From Moraxellaceae bacterium UBA2477 (GTDB lineage: Bacteria; Pseudomonadota; Gammaproteobacteria; Pseudomonadales; Moraxellaceae), in contig DDPD01000019.1 of assembly GCA_002342025.1 (NCBI GenBank), positions 13,994 to 33,977 on the forward strand: a stretch of DNA of 19,984 nt, written 5' to 3'. The translations under genes were made by a program, and so were the position numbers. Under the pieces are notes generated by a model that was not told the DNA's origin, ran no database searches, and saw only the letters and a program-made list of their open reading frames with translations. Shown here piece by piece: positions 1-6,971 of this stretch; positions within the stretch are counted from its first letter, which is position 1; the number at the start of each line of letters is the position of its first letter.

Positions 1-683
1 TCGCTGTGAATAACGCCTTTAGAGTCGGTGACGTAGATGTTCTCACGCTTGGCACCGAGCGAAATCAGTAAGTCCAAGCAGGTAATTGCGGCTGCACCGG
101 CGCCGGAGCAAATGATTTTTACATCGCCGATGTCTTTCTTGACCAGCAGCAGGGCGTTGAGAACGCCGGCACCAACAATGATGGATGTGCCGTGTTGGTC
201 ATCATGAAACACCGGAATTTTGCAACGCTCACGCAGCTTCTTTTCGATGTAGAAACATTCAGGCGCTTTAATGTCTTCTAGGTTGATGCCACCAAACGTG
301 GGCTCAAGCGAAGCAATAATATCGACCAGCTTATCGGGGTCGCGCTCATTGATCTCGATGTCAAACACATCAATGCCCGCAAACTTTTTGAACAGCACGC
401 CTTTGCCTTCCATGACGGGTTTCGACGCCAAGGGGCCGATGTCACCGAGGCCCAATACGGCTGTGCCGTTGGTAATCACGGCAACCAGATTGCCACGCGC
501 GGTGTAGCGAGAAACAGTGGAAGGGTCACGCGCAATTTCTTCGCAAGGCGCGGCTACACCGGGTGAGTAAGCGAGAGCAAGGTCGCGCTGGTTCACCAGT
601 TGTTTGCTGGGCGTTACGTTAATTTTGCCGGGCTGCGGGAACTCGTGATAGTCCAACGCCGCTTTGCGCAGTGCCTCATCCAT
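1..683 (-). CDS. maeB: NADP-dependent malic enzyme, N-terminal 227 residues (gene runs off the window start)
   Basis: Malic enzyme decarboxylates L-malate to pyruvate with reduction of NAD(P)+, a cytosolic link between the TCA cycle and pyruvate/NADPH supply. The visible 227 residues begin MDEALRKAALDYHEFPQPGK and contain the malic-enzyme N-terminal domain. Key sites are Y39 in LAYSPGVAAPC, the K94 region (EGKGVLFKKFAG), metal-binding E136/D137 (NLEDIKAPEC) and D161/D162 (FHDDQHGTS). The start of the dinucleotide-binding fold is seen as CSGAGAAA near residues 192-199. The open frame continues through position 1, so the C-terminus is missing. It is therefore not possible to tell whether this is the short (~420 aa) form or the long form with a phosphotransacetylase-like tail. 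It lies on the same strand as purD but is separated by 125 bp with its own candidate promoter, so it is probably a separate transcript. The NADP preference is inferred from similarity to MaeB-type enzymes. Confidence 0.93.
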   Translation of the reverse strand, partial: MDEALRKAALDYHEFPQPGKINVTPSKQLVNQRDLALAYSPGVAAPCEEIARDPSTVSRYTARGNLVAVITNGTAVLGLGDIGPLASKPVMEGKGVLFKKFAGIDVFDIEINERDPDKLVDIIASLEPTFGGINLEDIKAPECFYIEKKLRERCKIPVFHDDQHGTSIIVGAGVLNALLLVKKDIGDVKIICSGAGAAAITCLDLLISLGAKRENIYVTDSKGVIHS

Positions 684-723
684 TTATTTTCTCGCTCGAA
701 CGATTGCCAATGCTGTTAGGAAA

Positions 724-756
724 TTGCAAGCGAGAGAGTATAGCATCGGCTTGCAA
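724..756 (-). promoter_or_regulatory. Candidate maeB promoter inside an inverted repeat
   Basis: Upstream of maeB, the 7-bp arms TTGCAAG (724-730) and CTTGCAA (750-756) form a perfect inverted repeat with a 19-nt centre. On the minus strand that centre contains TATACT (737-742) preceded by TGC, which is an extended -10 pattern. No convincing -35 was found at normal spacing, as is usual for extended -10 promoters. A -10 box lying between two symmetric arms is what a repressor-controlled promoter would look like, but the regulator is unknown and the match could be chance. Confidence 0.35.
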
Positions 757-774
757 TAAACGGCCTGTACAAAG

Positions 775-794
775 CGACGGGCGTGTGACCGTCG
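775..794 (-). terminator. Weak candidate terminator after purD
   Basis: Fifteen bases past the purD stop there is a 6-bp GC-rich stem, CGACGG (775-780) with CCGTCG (789-794), around an 8-nt loop. Read on the minus strand it is followed only by CTTTGT, a poor U-tract, so termination would be inefficient or need Rho. Confidence 0.3.
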
Positions 795-808
795 GGTTTT
801 GCCGTGCT

Positions 809-2095
809 TTATTTGCTGAGTTCGCGTGCCACGGCGCGATAGCCAATATCATTGCGGTGATATTCGCCTGTCCATTGGATTTTTGCGACTTCCGCGTAGG
901 CGGCGGTCTGAGCCTCCAAGACACTCACGCCGAGGCCAGTCGCGCACAGCACGCGCCCACCGCTGGTGACGACTTGGCCATCTTGAAGGGCGGTGCCGGC
1001 ATGAAAGACTTTGGCGTCTTGACCTTCTTGGCCCAAGCCATGAATGACATCGCCTTTGCGAATGTCGCCAGGATAGCCACCCGCTGCCATTACAACGCCT
1101 AGCGCCGCGCGTGGATCCCAGTCAGCCTCGATTTGATCCAAGGTGCCTGCAATGCCCGCTTCTACGAGCGCAACTAATGAGCTGCGCAGTCGCATCATCA
1201 CCGGTTGTGTTTCGGGGTCGCCAAAACGGCAGTTAAATTCGATGACCTTAGGCGCACCGTTGTCATCAATCATCAAGCCAGCATAGAGAAAACCGGTATA
1301 CGGATGACCTTCGCTGATCATGCCATTCACCGTCGGCATAATGACTTCGCGCATGACACGTGCATGCACTTCAGGCGTCACCACGGGCGCGGGGGAATAA
1401 GCACCCATGCCGCCCGTGTTCGGGCCGGTATCGGCGTCGCCAATGCGCTTGTGGTCCTGACTCGTGGCCATCGCTAGGGCATTCTTGCCGTCGACCATAA
1501 CAATAAAGGATGCTTCTTCGCCCTCAAGAAATTCCTCAACGACCACGCGAGCACCCGCCGAACCGAACTTGTTACTGGCGAGCATGTCGATGATGGCTTC
1601 TTCAGCCTCTGCCAGTGTCATGGCGACGATGACACCTTTGCCTGCGGCTAAGCCATCGGCCTTGATGACGATAGGCGCACCCTTTTCGCGAACATAGGCA
1701 AGGGCGGCATCGGTGTCGGTAAAGACTTGGTAAAATGCGGTAGGGATGTCCTGGCGCGCGAGGAAATCTTTGGCAAAGGCTTTCGAGCCTTCGAGCTGTG
1801 CAGCATGCTGAGTCGGCCCCCAAATTTTCAGGCCAGCCGCACGGAAGGCATTGACCACGCCATTGACCAGGGGTGCTTCCGGACCAACCACAGTGAGTGC
1901 GATGTTTTCGGCCTGCGCGAAGGCAACCAGTGCGGCATTGTCGAGAATATCTAGCGCGACATTGCGGCATTTAGCTTCGGTGGCGGAGCCTGCATTACCG
2001 GGGGCGACGAAGACGGTTTCGACACGAGGATCCTGAGCCAGTTTCCATGCAAGGGCGTGTTCGCGGCCACCGGAGCCGAGGAGCAGAATTTTCAT
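809..2095 (-). CDS. purD: Phosphoribosylamine-glycine ligase (GAR synthetase)
   Basis: PurD joins glycine to 5-phosphoribosylamine with ATP to give glycinamide ribonucleotide, the second step of de novo purine synthesis in the cytosol. The 428-residue product has the usual family length and order: an N-domain opening MKILLLGSGGREHALAWKLA, a central ATP-grasp region, the conserved GPNTGGMGAYSPAP segment, and the metal/ATP-site block EFNCRFGDPETQP. The start at 2095 is chosen because MKILLLGSGGREHA is the conserved family N-terminus; an in-frame GTG at 2110 would add only five residues. No strong Shine-Dalgarno precedes it. It lies downstream of purH on the same strand, as in pseudomonads, but the 345-bp gap between them is filled by two large palindromic elements. 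Expression of purD could therefore be partly uncoupled from purH. Confidence 0.97.
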   Translation of the reverse strand: MKILLLGSGGREHALAWKLAQDPRVETVFVAPGNAGSATEAKCRNVALDILDNAALVAFAQAENIALTVVGPEAPLVNGVVNAFRAAGLKIWGPTQHAAQLEGSKAFAKDFLARQDIPTAFYQVFTDTDAALAYVREKGAPIVIKADGLAAGKGVIVAMTLAEAEEAIIDMLASNKFGSAGARVVVEEFLEGEEASFIVMVDGKNALAMATSQDHKRIGDADTGPNTGGMGAYSPAPVVTPEVHARVMREVIMPTVNGMISEGHPYTGFLYAGLMIDDNGAPKVIEFNCRFGDPETQPVMMRLRSSLVALVEAGIAGTLDQIEADWDPRAALGVVMAAGGYPGDIRKGDVIHGLGQEGQDAKVFHAGTALQDGQVVTSGGRVLCATGLGVSVLEAQTAAYAEVAKIQWTGEYHRNDIGYRAVARELSK

Positions 2096-2130
2096 ATCTA
2101 GCAGTCTCACATAGTCTTATTCGAGAGGGC

Positions 2131-2238
2131 GCGGGTGTGGGTGAGCACTGCTGGGGACCGCCACAAGTACATCCCTGTAGGCTCTCGGCGGCCATCCATG
2201 GCCGCCGACGTCCCCCAGCAGTGCTCCCCCACACCCGC
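2131..2238. repeat. Palindromic repeat element, copy A
   Basis: A long imperfect hairpin. Outer arms at 2131-2157 and 2211-2238 pair almost completely (one internal mismatch plus one extra end base). Inside, at 2168-2214, sits a 47-nt core on the plus strand. It contains a small TACA/TGTA stem-loop, the segment GGCTC, and a second stem centred on GCCATCCATGGC. The same core recurs in inverse orientation at 2339-2385. It has no coding potential. The layout resembles REP/BIME-like or MITE-like intergenic palindromes common in gammaproteobacteria; the family name is not known to me. Confidence 0.75.
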
Positions 2239-2314
2239 ACCCGTGGTCAATCCAGCGTCGGCGTCACTATTCCGCTACTGGAGCTACTGCACCAGCAGAG
2301 CTTCAGCGCTGAGC

Positions 2315-2422
2315 GGTCTGGCGGGCTTATCCTTGGCAGGGACGTTGCGCGCCATGGATGGCGCGCAAGAGCCTACAAGGACGTACTCGCGGCGTTCCCA
2401 GCCAAGGTAAGCCCACCAGGCC
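2315..2422. repeat. Palindromic repeat element, copy B (inverted relative to copy A)
   Basis: A second long hairpin with arms at about 2315-2342 and 2396-2422 (GGGCTTA...TCCTTGGC pairing with GCCAAGG.TAAGCCC, with a few mismatches). Its 47-nt core (2339-2385) lies on the minus strand and matches copy A at 37 of 47 positions. Eight of the ten differences form four compensated base pairs of the core stem. The outer arms are unrelated in sequence to those of copy A, so only the core is shared and the arms are merely structurally alike. The 76 bp between the copies (2239-2314) show no clear feature. Confidence 0.72.
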
Positions 2423-2440
2423 GCGGAGGTACTAAAAGAC

Positions 2441-4039
2441 TCAGTGCCTAAAATGGCGCATCCCAGTAAACACCATGGCAATGCCAGCCTCATCAGCCGC
2501 AGCAATCACCTCGGCATCCCGCATCGAGCCACCCGGTTGGATGATCGCCACAATGCCTGCTTTGGCGGCATTATCAATGCCGTCGCGGAACGGGAAGAAC
2601 GCGTCCGAGGCCATGACCGCGCCTTGCACTTGCAGGCCGGCATGCTCCGCTTTAATGCCGGCGATGCGGGCGGAGTTGACGCGACTCATCTGGCCGGCGC
2701 CTACGCCCACGGTCTGGCGATTTTTCGCATACACAATGGCGTTCGACTTCACATACTTCGCCACTTTCCAAGCAAAGATCAGATCATGGATCTCGGCTTC
2801 AGTGGGGGCGCGTTTGGTCACGATTTTCAAGTCCGTGTCCTTGATCATGCCAAGGTCTTGGTCTTGTACGAGCAGGCCGCCGGTGACGCGCTTAAAGTCC
2901 CATTGCGCGTTGCGCGAAGTAATGTCTGGTAATGCGCCGCAGGTCAAGACACGAACATTCTGCTTAGTCGCTGTGACGGCCAATGCTTCAGCGGTGACGC
3001 TGGGGGCAATAATGACTTCAACAAATTGACGATCGACGATGGCCTGAGCGGTGTCGGCATCGAGTTCACGGTTAAACGCGATGATGCCGCCGAATGCCGA
3101 CTCCGGATCGGTGGCGTAGGCCAGGTCGTACGCTTTACGGATGCCGCCTTCGGCATCGAGCACGACAGACACGCCGCAGGGGTTGGCATGTTTCACGATG
3201 ACGCAAGCTGGCTTGGCAAAGCTCTTCACGCACTCCAGCGCGGCATCGGTATCGGCGATGTTGTTGTAAGACAGCTCTTTGCCCTGAAGCTGCGTAGCAG
3301 TGGCAATCGAGGCTTCTTTCGGTGCGGCTTCTGTATAGAAGGCAGCGCGCTGATGTGGATTTTCGCCGTAACGCAGGTCCTGCGCTTTGAAAAATTGGGT
3401 ATTGAAGGTGCGAGGAAATGTGTCGCGGGCGGTGAGATCGCCTTTGGTGGCGCCGACTAAACCACCGAGGTAATTGGCGATCATGCCGTCGTAGCCAGCG
3501 GTGTGTTCAAAGGCTTTTACCGCCAAGTCGAAACGGGTTTCGTATGACAGGCCACCGCTGGCCTTCACTTCGGCTAGCACGCGATCATAATCACTGGCAC
3601 TCACCACGATGCCGACGTGGGCGTGGTTTTTGGCCGCAGAGCGGACCATGGTAGGGCCGCCGATGTCGATATTCTCAATGGCGTCCGGCAGTGTGCAGTC
3701 GGCTTTGGCGACCGTCGCCGCGAACGGGTAGAGGTTAACCACCACCAGATCAATGCCACCGATGTTGTGCTCAGCCATGATCGCGTCATCTTGACCGCGA
3801 CGACCGAGAATGCCGCCATGAATCTTCGGGTGCAGCGTTTTCACGCGACCATCCATCATTTCTGGAAAGCCGGTGTAGTCCGAGACTTCAGTCACGGCTA
3901 CGCCTTCTTGTTGCAGCAGTTTGAAGGTGCCGCCGGTAGACAGCAGATGCACGCCGCTGGCAGCCAGCTCACGCGCAAATGCCACAATGCCAGTTTTGTC
4001 GGAGACGCTGATTAAAGCGCGCTGCACGCGTTGAGTCAT
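2441..4039 (-). CDS. purH: Bifunctional AICAR formyltransferase / IMP cyclohydrolase
   Basis: PurH performs the last two steps of IMP synthesis: formylation of AICAR using 10-formyl-THF, then ring closure. The 532-residue protein has the standard two-domain layout. The N-terminal MGS-like cyclohydrolase domain (about 1-150) includes ALISVSDKTGI, LLSTGGTFKLL and GRVKTLHPKIHGG. The C-terminal transformylase domain (about 200-532) includes RYGENPHQ at 223-230 and the catalytic KHANPCGV with K283/H284. The start at 4039 has a good Shine-Dalgarno (AAGGAAG) and lies 10 nt after the fis stop, so fis and purH are almost certainly co-transcribed. The stop is followed by the repeat-filled gap before purD. 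Nothing in the protein looks degraded. Confidence 0.98.
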   Translation of the reverse strand: MTQRVQRALISVSDKTGIVAFARELAASGVHLLSTGGTFKLLQQEGVAVTEVSDYTGFPEMMDGRVKTLHPKIHGGILGRRGQDDAIMAEHNIGGIDLVVVNLYPFAATVAKADCTLPDAIENIDIGGPTMVRSAAKNHAHVGIVVSASDYDRVLAEVKASGGLSYETRFDLAVKAFEHTAGYDGMIANYLGGLVGATKGDLTARDTFPRTFNTQFFKAQDLRYGENPHQRAAFYTEAAPKEASIATATQLQGKELSYNNIADTDAALECVKSFAKPACVIVKHANPCGVSVVLDAEGGIRKAYDLAYATDPESAFGGIIAFNRELDADTAQAIVDRQFVEVIIAPSVTAEALAVTATKQNVRVLTCGALPDITSRNAQWDFKRVTGGLLVQDQDLGMIKDTDLKIVTKRAPTEAEIHDLIFAWKVAKYVKSNAIVYAKNRQTVGVGAGQMSRVNSARIAGIKAEHAGLQVQGAVMASDAFFPFRDGIDNAAKAGIVAIIQPGGSMRDAEVIAAADEAGIAMVFTGMRHFRH

Positions 4040-4049
4040 GGTCGCTTCC

Positions 4050-4331
4050 TTAGTTCATCAGGCCGTGTTGCTTAAGCTTTTTACGCAGCGTGCCGCGGTT
4101 CAGGCCCAGAATTTCGGAGGCGCGGGTTTGGTTGCCACGGGTGTACTCCAGTACCACTTCGAGCAACGGTGTTTCTACTTCGGCAAGAACCATCTCGTAG
4201 ACTTCGCTGGCGCGTTCGCCATCCAGATGCGCGAAATAGTTGCGCATGGCCAGCTCGACGTGGTCGCGCAGGCTTTGGTTGGGGCGAGTGCTGGTGCTGG
4301 TCAGCGGTTTTTTCATGACGGACATGTCCAT
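4050..4331 (-). CDS. fis: DNA-binding protein Fis
   Basis: Fis is a small homodimeric nucleoid-associated protein that bends DNA and modulates rRNA/tRNA promoters, recombination and replication. The chosen 93-residue form ends in the hallmark helix-turn-helix (about residues 66-91: GNQTRASEILGLNRGTLRKK). It is preceded by the dimerisation core SLRDHVELAMRNYFAHL and a region rich in E and V. The start at 4331 (MDMSVMKK) lies 26 nt beyond the dusB stop, with a GAGAG motif about 9 nt upstream. Other in-frame starts at 4325 or 4316 are possible, and one at 4379 would overlap dusB. Its placement after dusB is the classical gammaproteobacterial arrangement, here followed by purH as in Pseudomonas. 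Confidence 0.95.
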   Translation of the reverse strand: MDMSVMKKPLTSTSTRPNQSLRDHVELAMRNYFAHLDGERASEVYEMVLAEVETPLLEVVLEYTRGNQTRASEILGLNRGTLRKKLKQHGLMN

Positions 4332-4357
4332 GGGATGGTGCTCTCGTATCAATGGCA

Positions 4358-5368
4358 TCAAGCGGCGGCATCCGGCCACCGGCTCTCTGCTCGGCGCAAA
4401 AAATACTCACTCACCAGCCGAATCTGCTGGTCAGCATTAATCAGGGTGTTGAACTGCCGGCTGAGCGCTTGGCCCTCCGGCAGATAGTCGGCATACCAGC
4501 CCAGGTGTTTGCGTGAGAAACGCACGCCGAGATCCGGGCCGTAGAACGCGTGCAAGCTGCCGATGTGGCGCAAGACGATATCGCGCTGTTCCGCCAGATT
4601 AGGGGGCGGTAGCAGGTCGCTTGTTCGAAGGTAGTGTTGGATCTCGCGAAAGAGCCACGGACGTCCGTGAGCTCCCCGGCCGACCATAATACCATCGCAG
4701 CCAGTGTGCTCAAAGACTCGCCGCGCTTTTTCCGGTGAAGTAATGTCACCATTTGCGAGTACGGGAATGCCGACCGATTGCTTAATGGCAGCAATGGTGT
4801 CGTATTCAGCGTCGCCAATGTATTTGTCGGCTCGCGTGCGGCCATGCACAGCCAACATGGCGATCCCTGCATCCTCCGCAATGCGCGCGATGGTCGGGCC
4901 ATTACGGTTGTCACGATTCCAGCCAGTACGAATTTTCAGTGTCACCGGCACATCCACGGCCGCGACCACGGCAGCGAGAATGCGCTCGACCAGAGGCTCA
5001 TCCTGCATGAGTGCCGAACCGGCGAGCCGGTTACAGACTTTTTTCGCAGGACAGCCCATGTTGATGTCGATGATTTGCGCGCCACGCTCAACATTTTGGC
5101 GCGCAGCATCGGCTAGCATATCGGGATCGTAACCCACGATCTGTACCGTGATGGGGCCGGGTTCGCCGCTGTGATCCATGCGGAACTTGGATTTGTTGGT
5201 GTGCCACAGGCGTGACTCCGACGACACCATTTCCGACACAACATGCCCTACGCCTAATTCACGGCAAAGCTGGCGAAACGGGCGGTCAGTAACGCCGGCC
5301 ATGGGGGCGAGTGCCAAGGGCGCATCTATCGCGTAGGGGCCGATGTGCAGTGGCTTCAGCCAGTTCAT
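4358..5368 (-). CDS. dusB: tRNA-dihydrouridine synthase B
   Basis: DusB is an FMN- and NADPH-dependent enzyme reducing specific uridines in the tRNA D-loop. The 336-residue protein is of normal length and carries the TIM-barrel family signatures. The N-terminal APMAGVTDRPFRQLCRELG (21-39) binds FMN. DINMGCPAKKVCNRLAGSAL (101-120) has the catalytic cysteine in GCPA (C106). VHGRTRADKYIG, LANGDI and GRGAHGRPWLF follow. The GCPAKKV and LAGSALM wording favours DusB over DusA or DusC, as does the fis neighbour. Its ATG overlaps the stop of the upstream DUF3426 gene by 4 nt, indicating translational coupling. Confidence 0.97.
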   Translation of the reverse strand: MNWLKPLHIGPYAIDAPLALAPMAGVTDRPFRQLCRELGVGHVVSEMVSSESRLWHTNKSKFRMDHSGEPGPITVQIVGYDPDMLADAARQNVERGAQIIDINMGCPAKKVCNRLAGSALMQDEPLVERILAAVVAAVDVPVTLKIRTGWNRDNRNGPTIARIAEDAGIAMLAVHGRTRADKYIGDAEYDTIAAIKQSVGIPVLANGDITSPEKARRVFEHTGCDGIMVGRGAHGRPWLFREIQHYLRTSDLLPPPNLAEQRDIVLRHIGSLHAFYGPDLGVRFSRKHLGWYADYLPEGQALSRQFNTLINADQQIRLVSEYFLRRAESRWPDAAA

Positions 5369-5943
5369 GGCAGCGGACTCAGCTCAACGGCGGCGTAGGC
5401 CGGCCAGGTGCCGTTTTCCCGCGCCAGCAATTGAATGGGCAGGCTGATACGAAGGGGTTGATCGCTACTGGCCAGCGAAGACAGTCCAGAAGATTTTGCT
5501 AGGTAGGTGCGTGGCGCTATGTCGAGGGCGGTGATGCGAACGCCATAGCTGTCACGCAGGCTCAGTCGCAGCGTTGGCCACGGCTGCAGGATATCCGCGC
5601 GATTGATGAGGAGGGCATCAAGCTGATAACGATGCGGATCTTGCTCGCTGACTCGCCAGCCTAAATCAGTCACTTGCCAGGCGTCTTTTACCTGCGGGCG
5701 CAACAATTCATAGGGCGTGCTGGCCAAAAGGGGATTCAGTGCGTTACGAACAGAACCTTGTTGTAACCAAAAAGCCTGAGTCAGCCAAAGCCCTTCTAGC
5801 ACAAGTACGCAGGCAGCGAGCATCGCCAAGACCAGCCAACGTCGCCGCCGTTTCACTGGCTGCGCGCGGTCGAGCTGCACCGGCAAAGCCAGTGCGTCGA
5901 GTGCAAGCGTTGGCCGATCGGTGGCGGGGCGGTGGTCTGTCAT
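5365..5943 (-). CDS. DUF3426 family membrane-anchored protein lacking the N-terminal zinc ribbon
   Basis: A 192-residue protein of unknown function. Residues 1-35 are hydrophilic and end in KRRRRW. One transmembrane helix follows at about 36-57. The rest (about 60-192) is a predicted extracytoplasmic beta-rich domain resembling the DUF3426 region, with blocks such as ALLINRADILQPWPTLRLSLRD and TYLAKSSGLSS. In Pseudomonas the gene in this exact slot between prmA and dusB encodes a DUF3426 protein which, from memory, starts with a CxxC-type (MJ0042) zinc ribbon; here no cysteine pair exists in the N-terminus. The ATG at 5943 is 24 nt after the prmA stop, so a longer N-terminus is not possible without overlapping prmA. 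It is translationally coupled to dusB. The function is not known and the family assignment rests on context and sequence feel. Confidence 0.8.
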   Translation of the reverse strand: MTDHRPATDRPTLALDALALPVQLDRAQPVKRRRRWLVLAMLAACVLVLEGLWLTQAFWLQQGSVRNALNPLLASTPYELLRPQVKDAWQVTDLGWRVSEQDPHRYQLDALLINRADILQPWPTLRLSLRDSYGVRITALDIAPRTYLAKSSGLSSLASSDQPLRISLPIQLLARENGTWPAYAAVELSPLP

Positions 5944-5967
5944 GTGTTCAGGCTCGTCATTTTTCGC

Positions 5968-6867
5968 TCACGCAATGCGCTTGCGGCCAGACAATCGGCA
6001 CCAGTCTTCATCTTTGATGCCCAGTCCATCCATGTCGCACCACTGGCCATAGATTTCGCGCAGCTCATTGACTTGCGAGGTGATGATGCCAGACAACGCG
6101 ATATCGCCGCCGGGCTTGAGGAAACGGGTCAGCGTCGGTGCCAGCATGCCCAGCGGGCCGGCGAGGATATTGGCGACCACCACATCGGCGCCTTCGCCGT
6201 TGTTGAAATCGGCGGGCATGTCTTCGGGCATGAAGACGCGCACGCGATCCGCAACACCATTGCGCTCAGCGTTGTCACGGGTGGCGGTCAGCGCCTGTGG
6301 ATCGAGATCGACGCACCAGGCTTCACGCGCACCAAGCAGCAGGGCGGCGACCGCCAGAATGCCGGAACCGCAGCCGTAATCGACCACGACCTTGCCTTGC
6401 AGATCAAGGCCATCGAGCCATTCCATGCACAGCGCGGTGGTCTGATGCGTGCCGGTGCCGAAAGCCAGGCCCGGATCGAGCAGCAGGTTGATGGCATCGG
6501 GCTGGGGCGGCGGTGTCCAGCTCGGCACTACCCAGAGGCGGTCGCCGAAACGCATGGGATGGTAGTTGTCCATCCATGCGCGTTCCCAGTCCTTGTCTTC
6601 CAGAACTTCAATGCGATGTGGCGGCAGGGCGTGACCGAGCTGGCCTTCAAGAAAGTCGACAACAGCATCCATCTCCGAGTCCACCACGAACAGGCCGACC
6701 ACGGTGGTGGCGTCCCAGAGCGGCTGTGCGCCGGGCGGTGGCTCGAGCAGTGGCTGGTCGCCGCTATCTTCCATGAGAACGGCGGCAGCACCAGCCGTCT
6801 CTAATAGGTCTTCAAAGCGGGGCGCGTCGGCCTTGCGGGTCTCGATCTTGATTTGCAGCCAGGACAT
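5968..6867 (-). CDS. prmA: Ribosomal protein L11 methyltransferase
   Basis: PrmA uses S-adenosylmethionine to trimethylate several amino groups of ribosomal protein L11. The 299-residue product has the two-domain family architecture. The N-terminal L11-recognition domain (about 1-60) begins MSWLQIKIE, and a linker leads to a Rossmann methyltransferase domain. Diagnostic motifs are DPGLAFGTGTHQTTALCMEW (131-150, where PrmA binds L11 and SAM), VVDYGCGSGI (161-170, SAM motif I) and VVANILAGPL. The start at 6867 has an excellent Shine-Dalgarno, CGGAGG, 5 nt upstream. It follows accC after 104 bp that contain a possible hairpin, so it may have partly independent expression. Confidence 0.97.
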   Translation of the reverse strand: MSWLQIKIETRKADAPRFEDLLETAGAAAVLMEDSGDQPLLEPPPGAQPLWDATTVVGLFVVDSEMDAVVDFLEGQLGHALPPHRIEVLEDKDWERAWMDNYHPMRFGDRLWVVPSWTPPPQPDAINLLLDPGLAFGTGTHQTTALCMEWLDGLDLQGKVVVDYGCGSGILAVAALLLGAREAWCVDLDPQALTATRDNAERNGVADRVRVFMPEDMPADFNNGEGADVVVANILAGPLGMLAPTLTRFLKPGGDIALSGIITSQVNELREIYGQWCDMDGLGIKDEDWCRLSGRKRIA

Positions 6868-6911
6868 GACGGCCTCCGAAAAAACTGGACGCGCAGTGTA
6901 GTCGTCTTGCT

Positions 6912-6947
6912 GGTGATTTTGTAGCCAGTCAGGGCGACAAAATCACC
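6912..6947 (-). promoter_or_regulatory. Hairpin in the accC-prmA gap (possible attenuator or RNA-stability element)
   Basis: Perfect 11-bp inverted repeat GGTGATTTTGT (6912-6922) / ACAAAATCACC (6937-6947) with a 14-nt loop, in the untranslated gap between accC and prmA. Reading on the minus strand, no U-run follows, so it does not look like a standard intrinsic terminator. It could protect the 3' end of the acc message or attenuate transcription. Confidence 0.4.
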
Positions 6948-6971
6948 CTGCTGGCATCAAAATCGATTGGA

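Noticed and set aside
2131..2422. CRISPR-like array or toxin-antitoxin RNA
   Set aside because: Only two inverted copies with no regular direct-repeat spacing, no cas genes and no toxin gene; a REP/MITE-like repeat explains it better.
2047..2451. Open frames on both strands across the purH-purD gap
   Set aside because: They run through the palindromic repeats, have low-complexity Pro/Arg/Ser-rich translations, overlap known gene starts and have no ribosome sites; an inverted repeat produces such frames on both strands by symmetry.
3026..3460. Plus-strand frames opposite purH, including one of 144 codons
   Set aside because: They mirror the conserved purH codons with no independent start signals or motifs.
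5932..6804. 290-codon plus-strand frame opposite prmA
   Set aside because: It lies fully antisense to a well-conserved methyltransferase and its translation has no recognisable domain; long antisense frames are expected in moderately GC-rich coding DNA.
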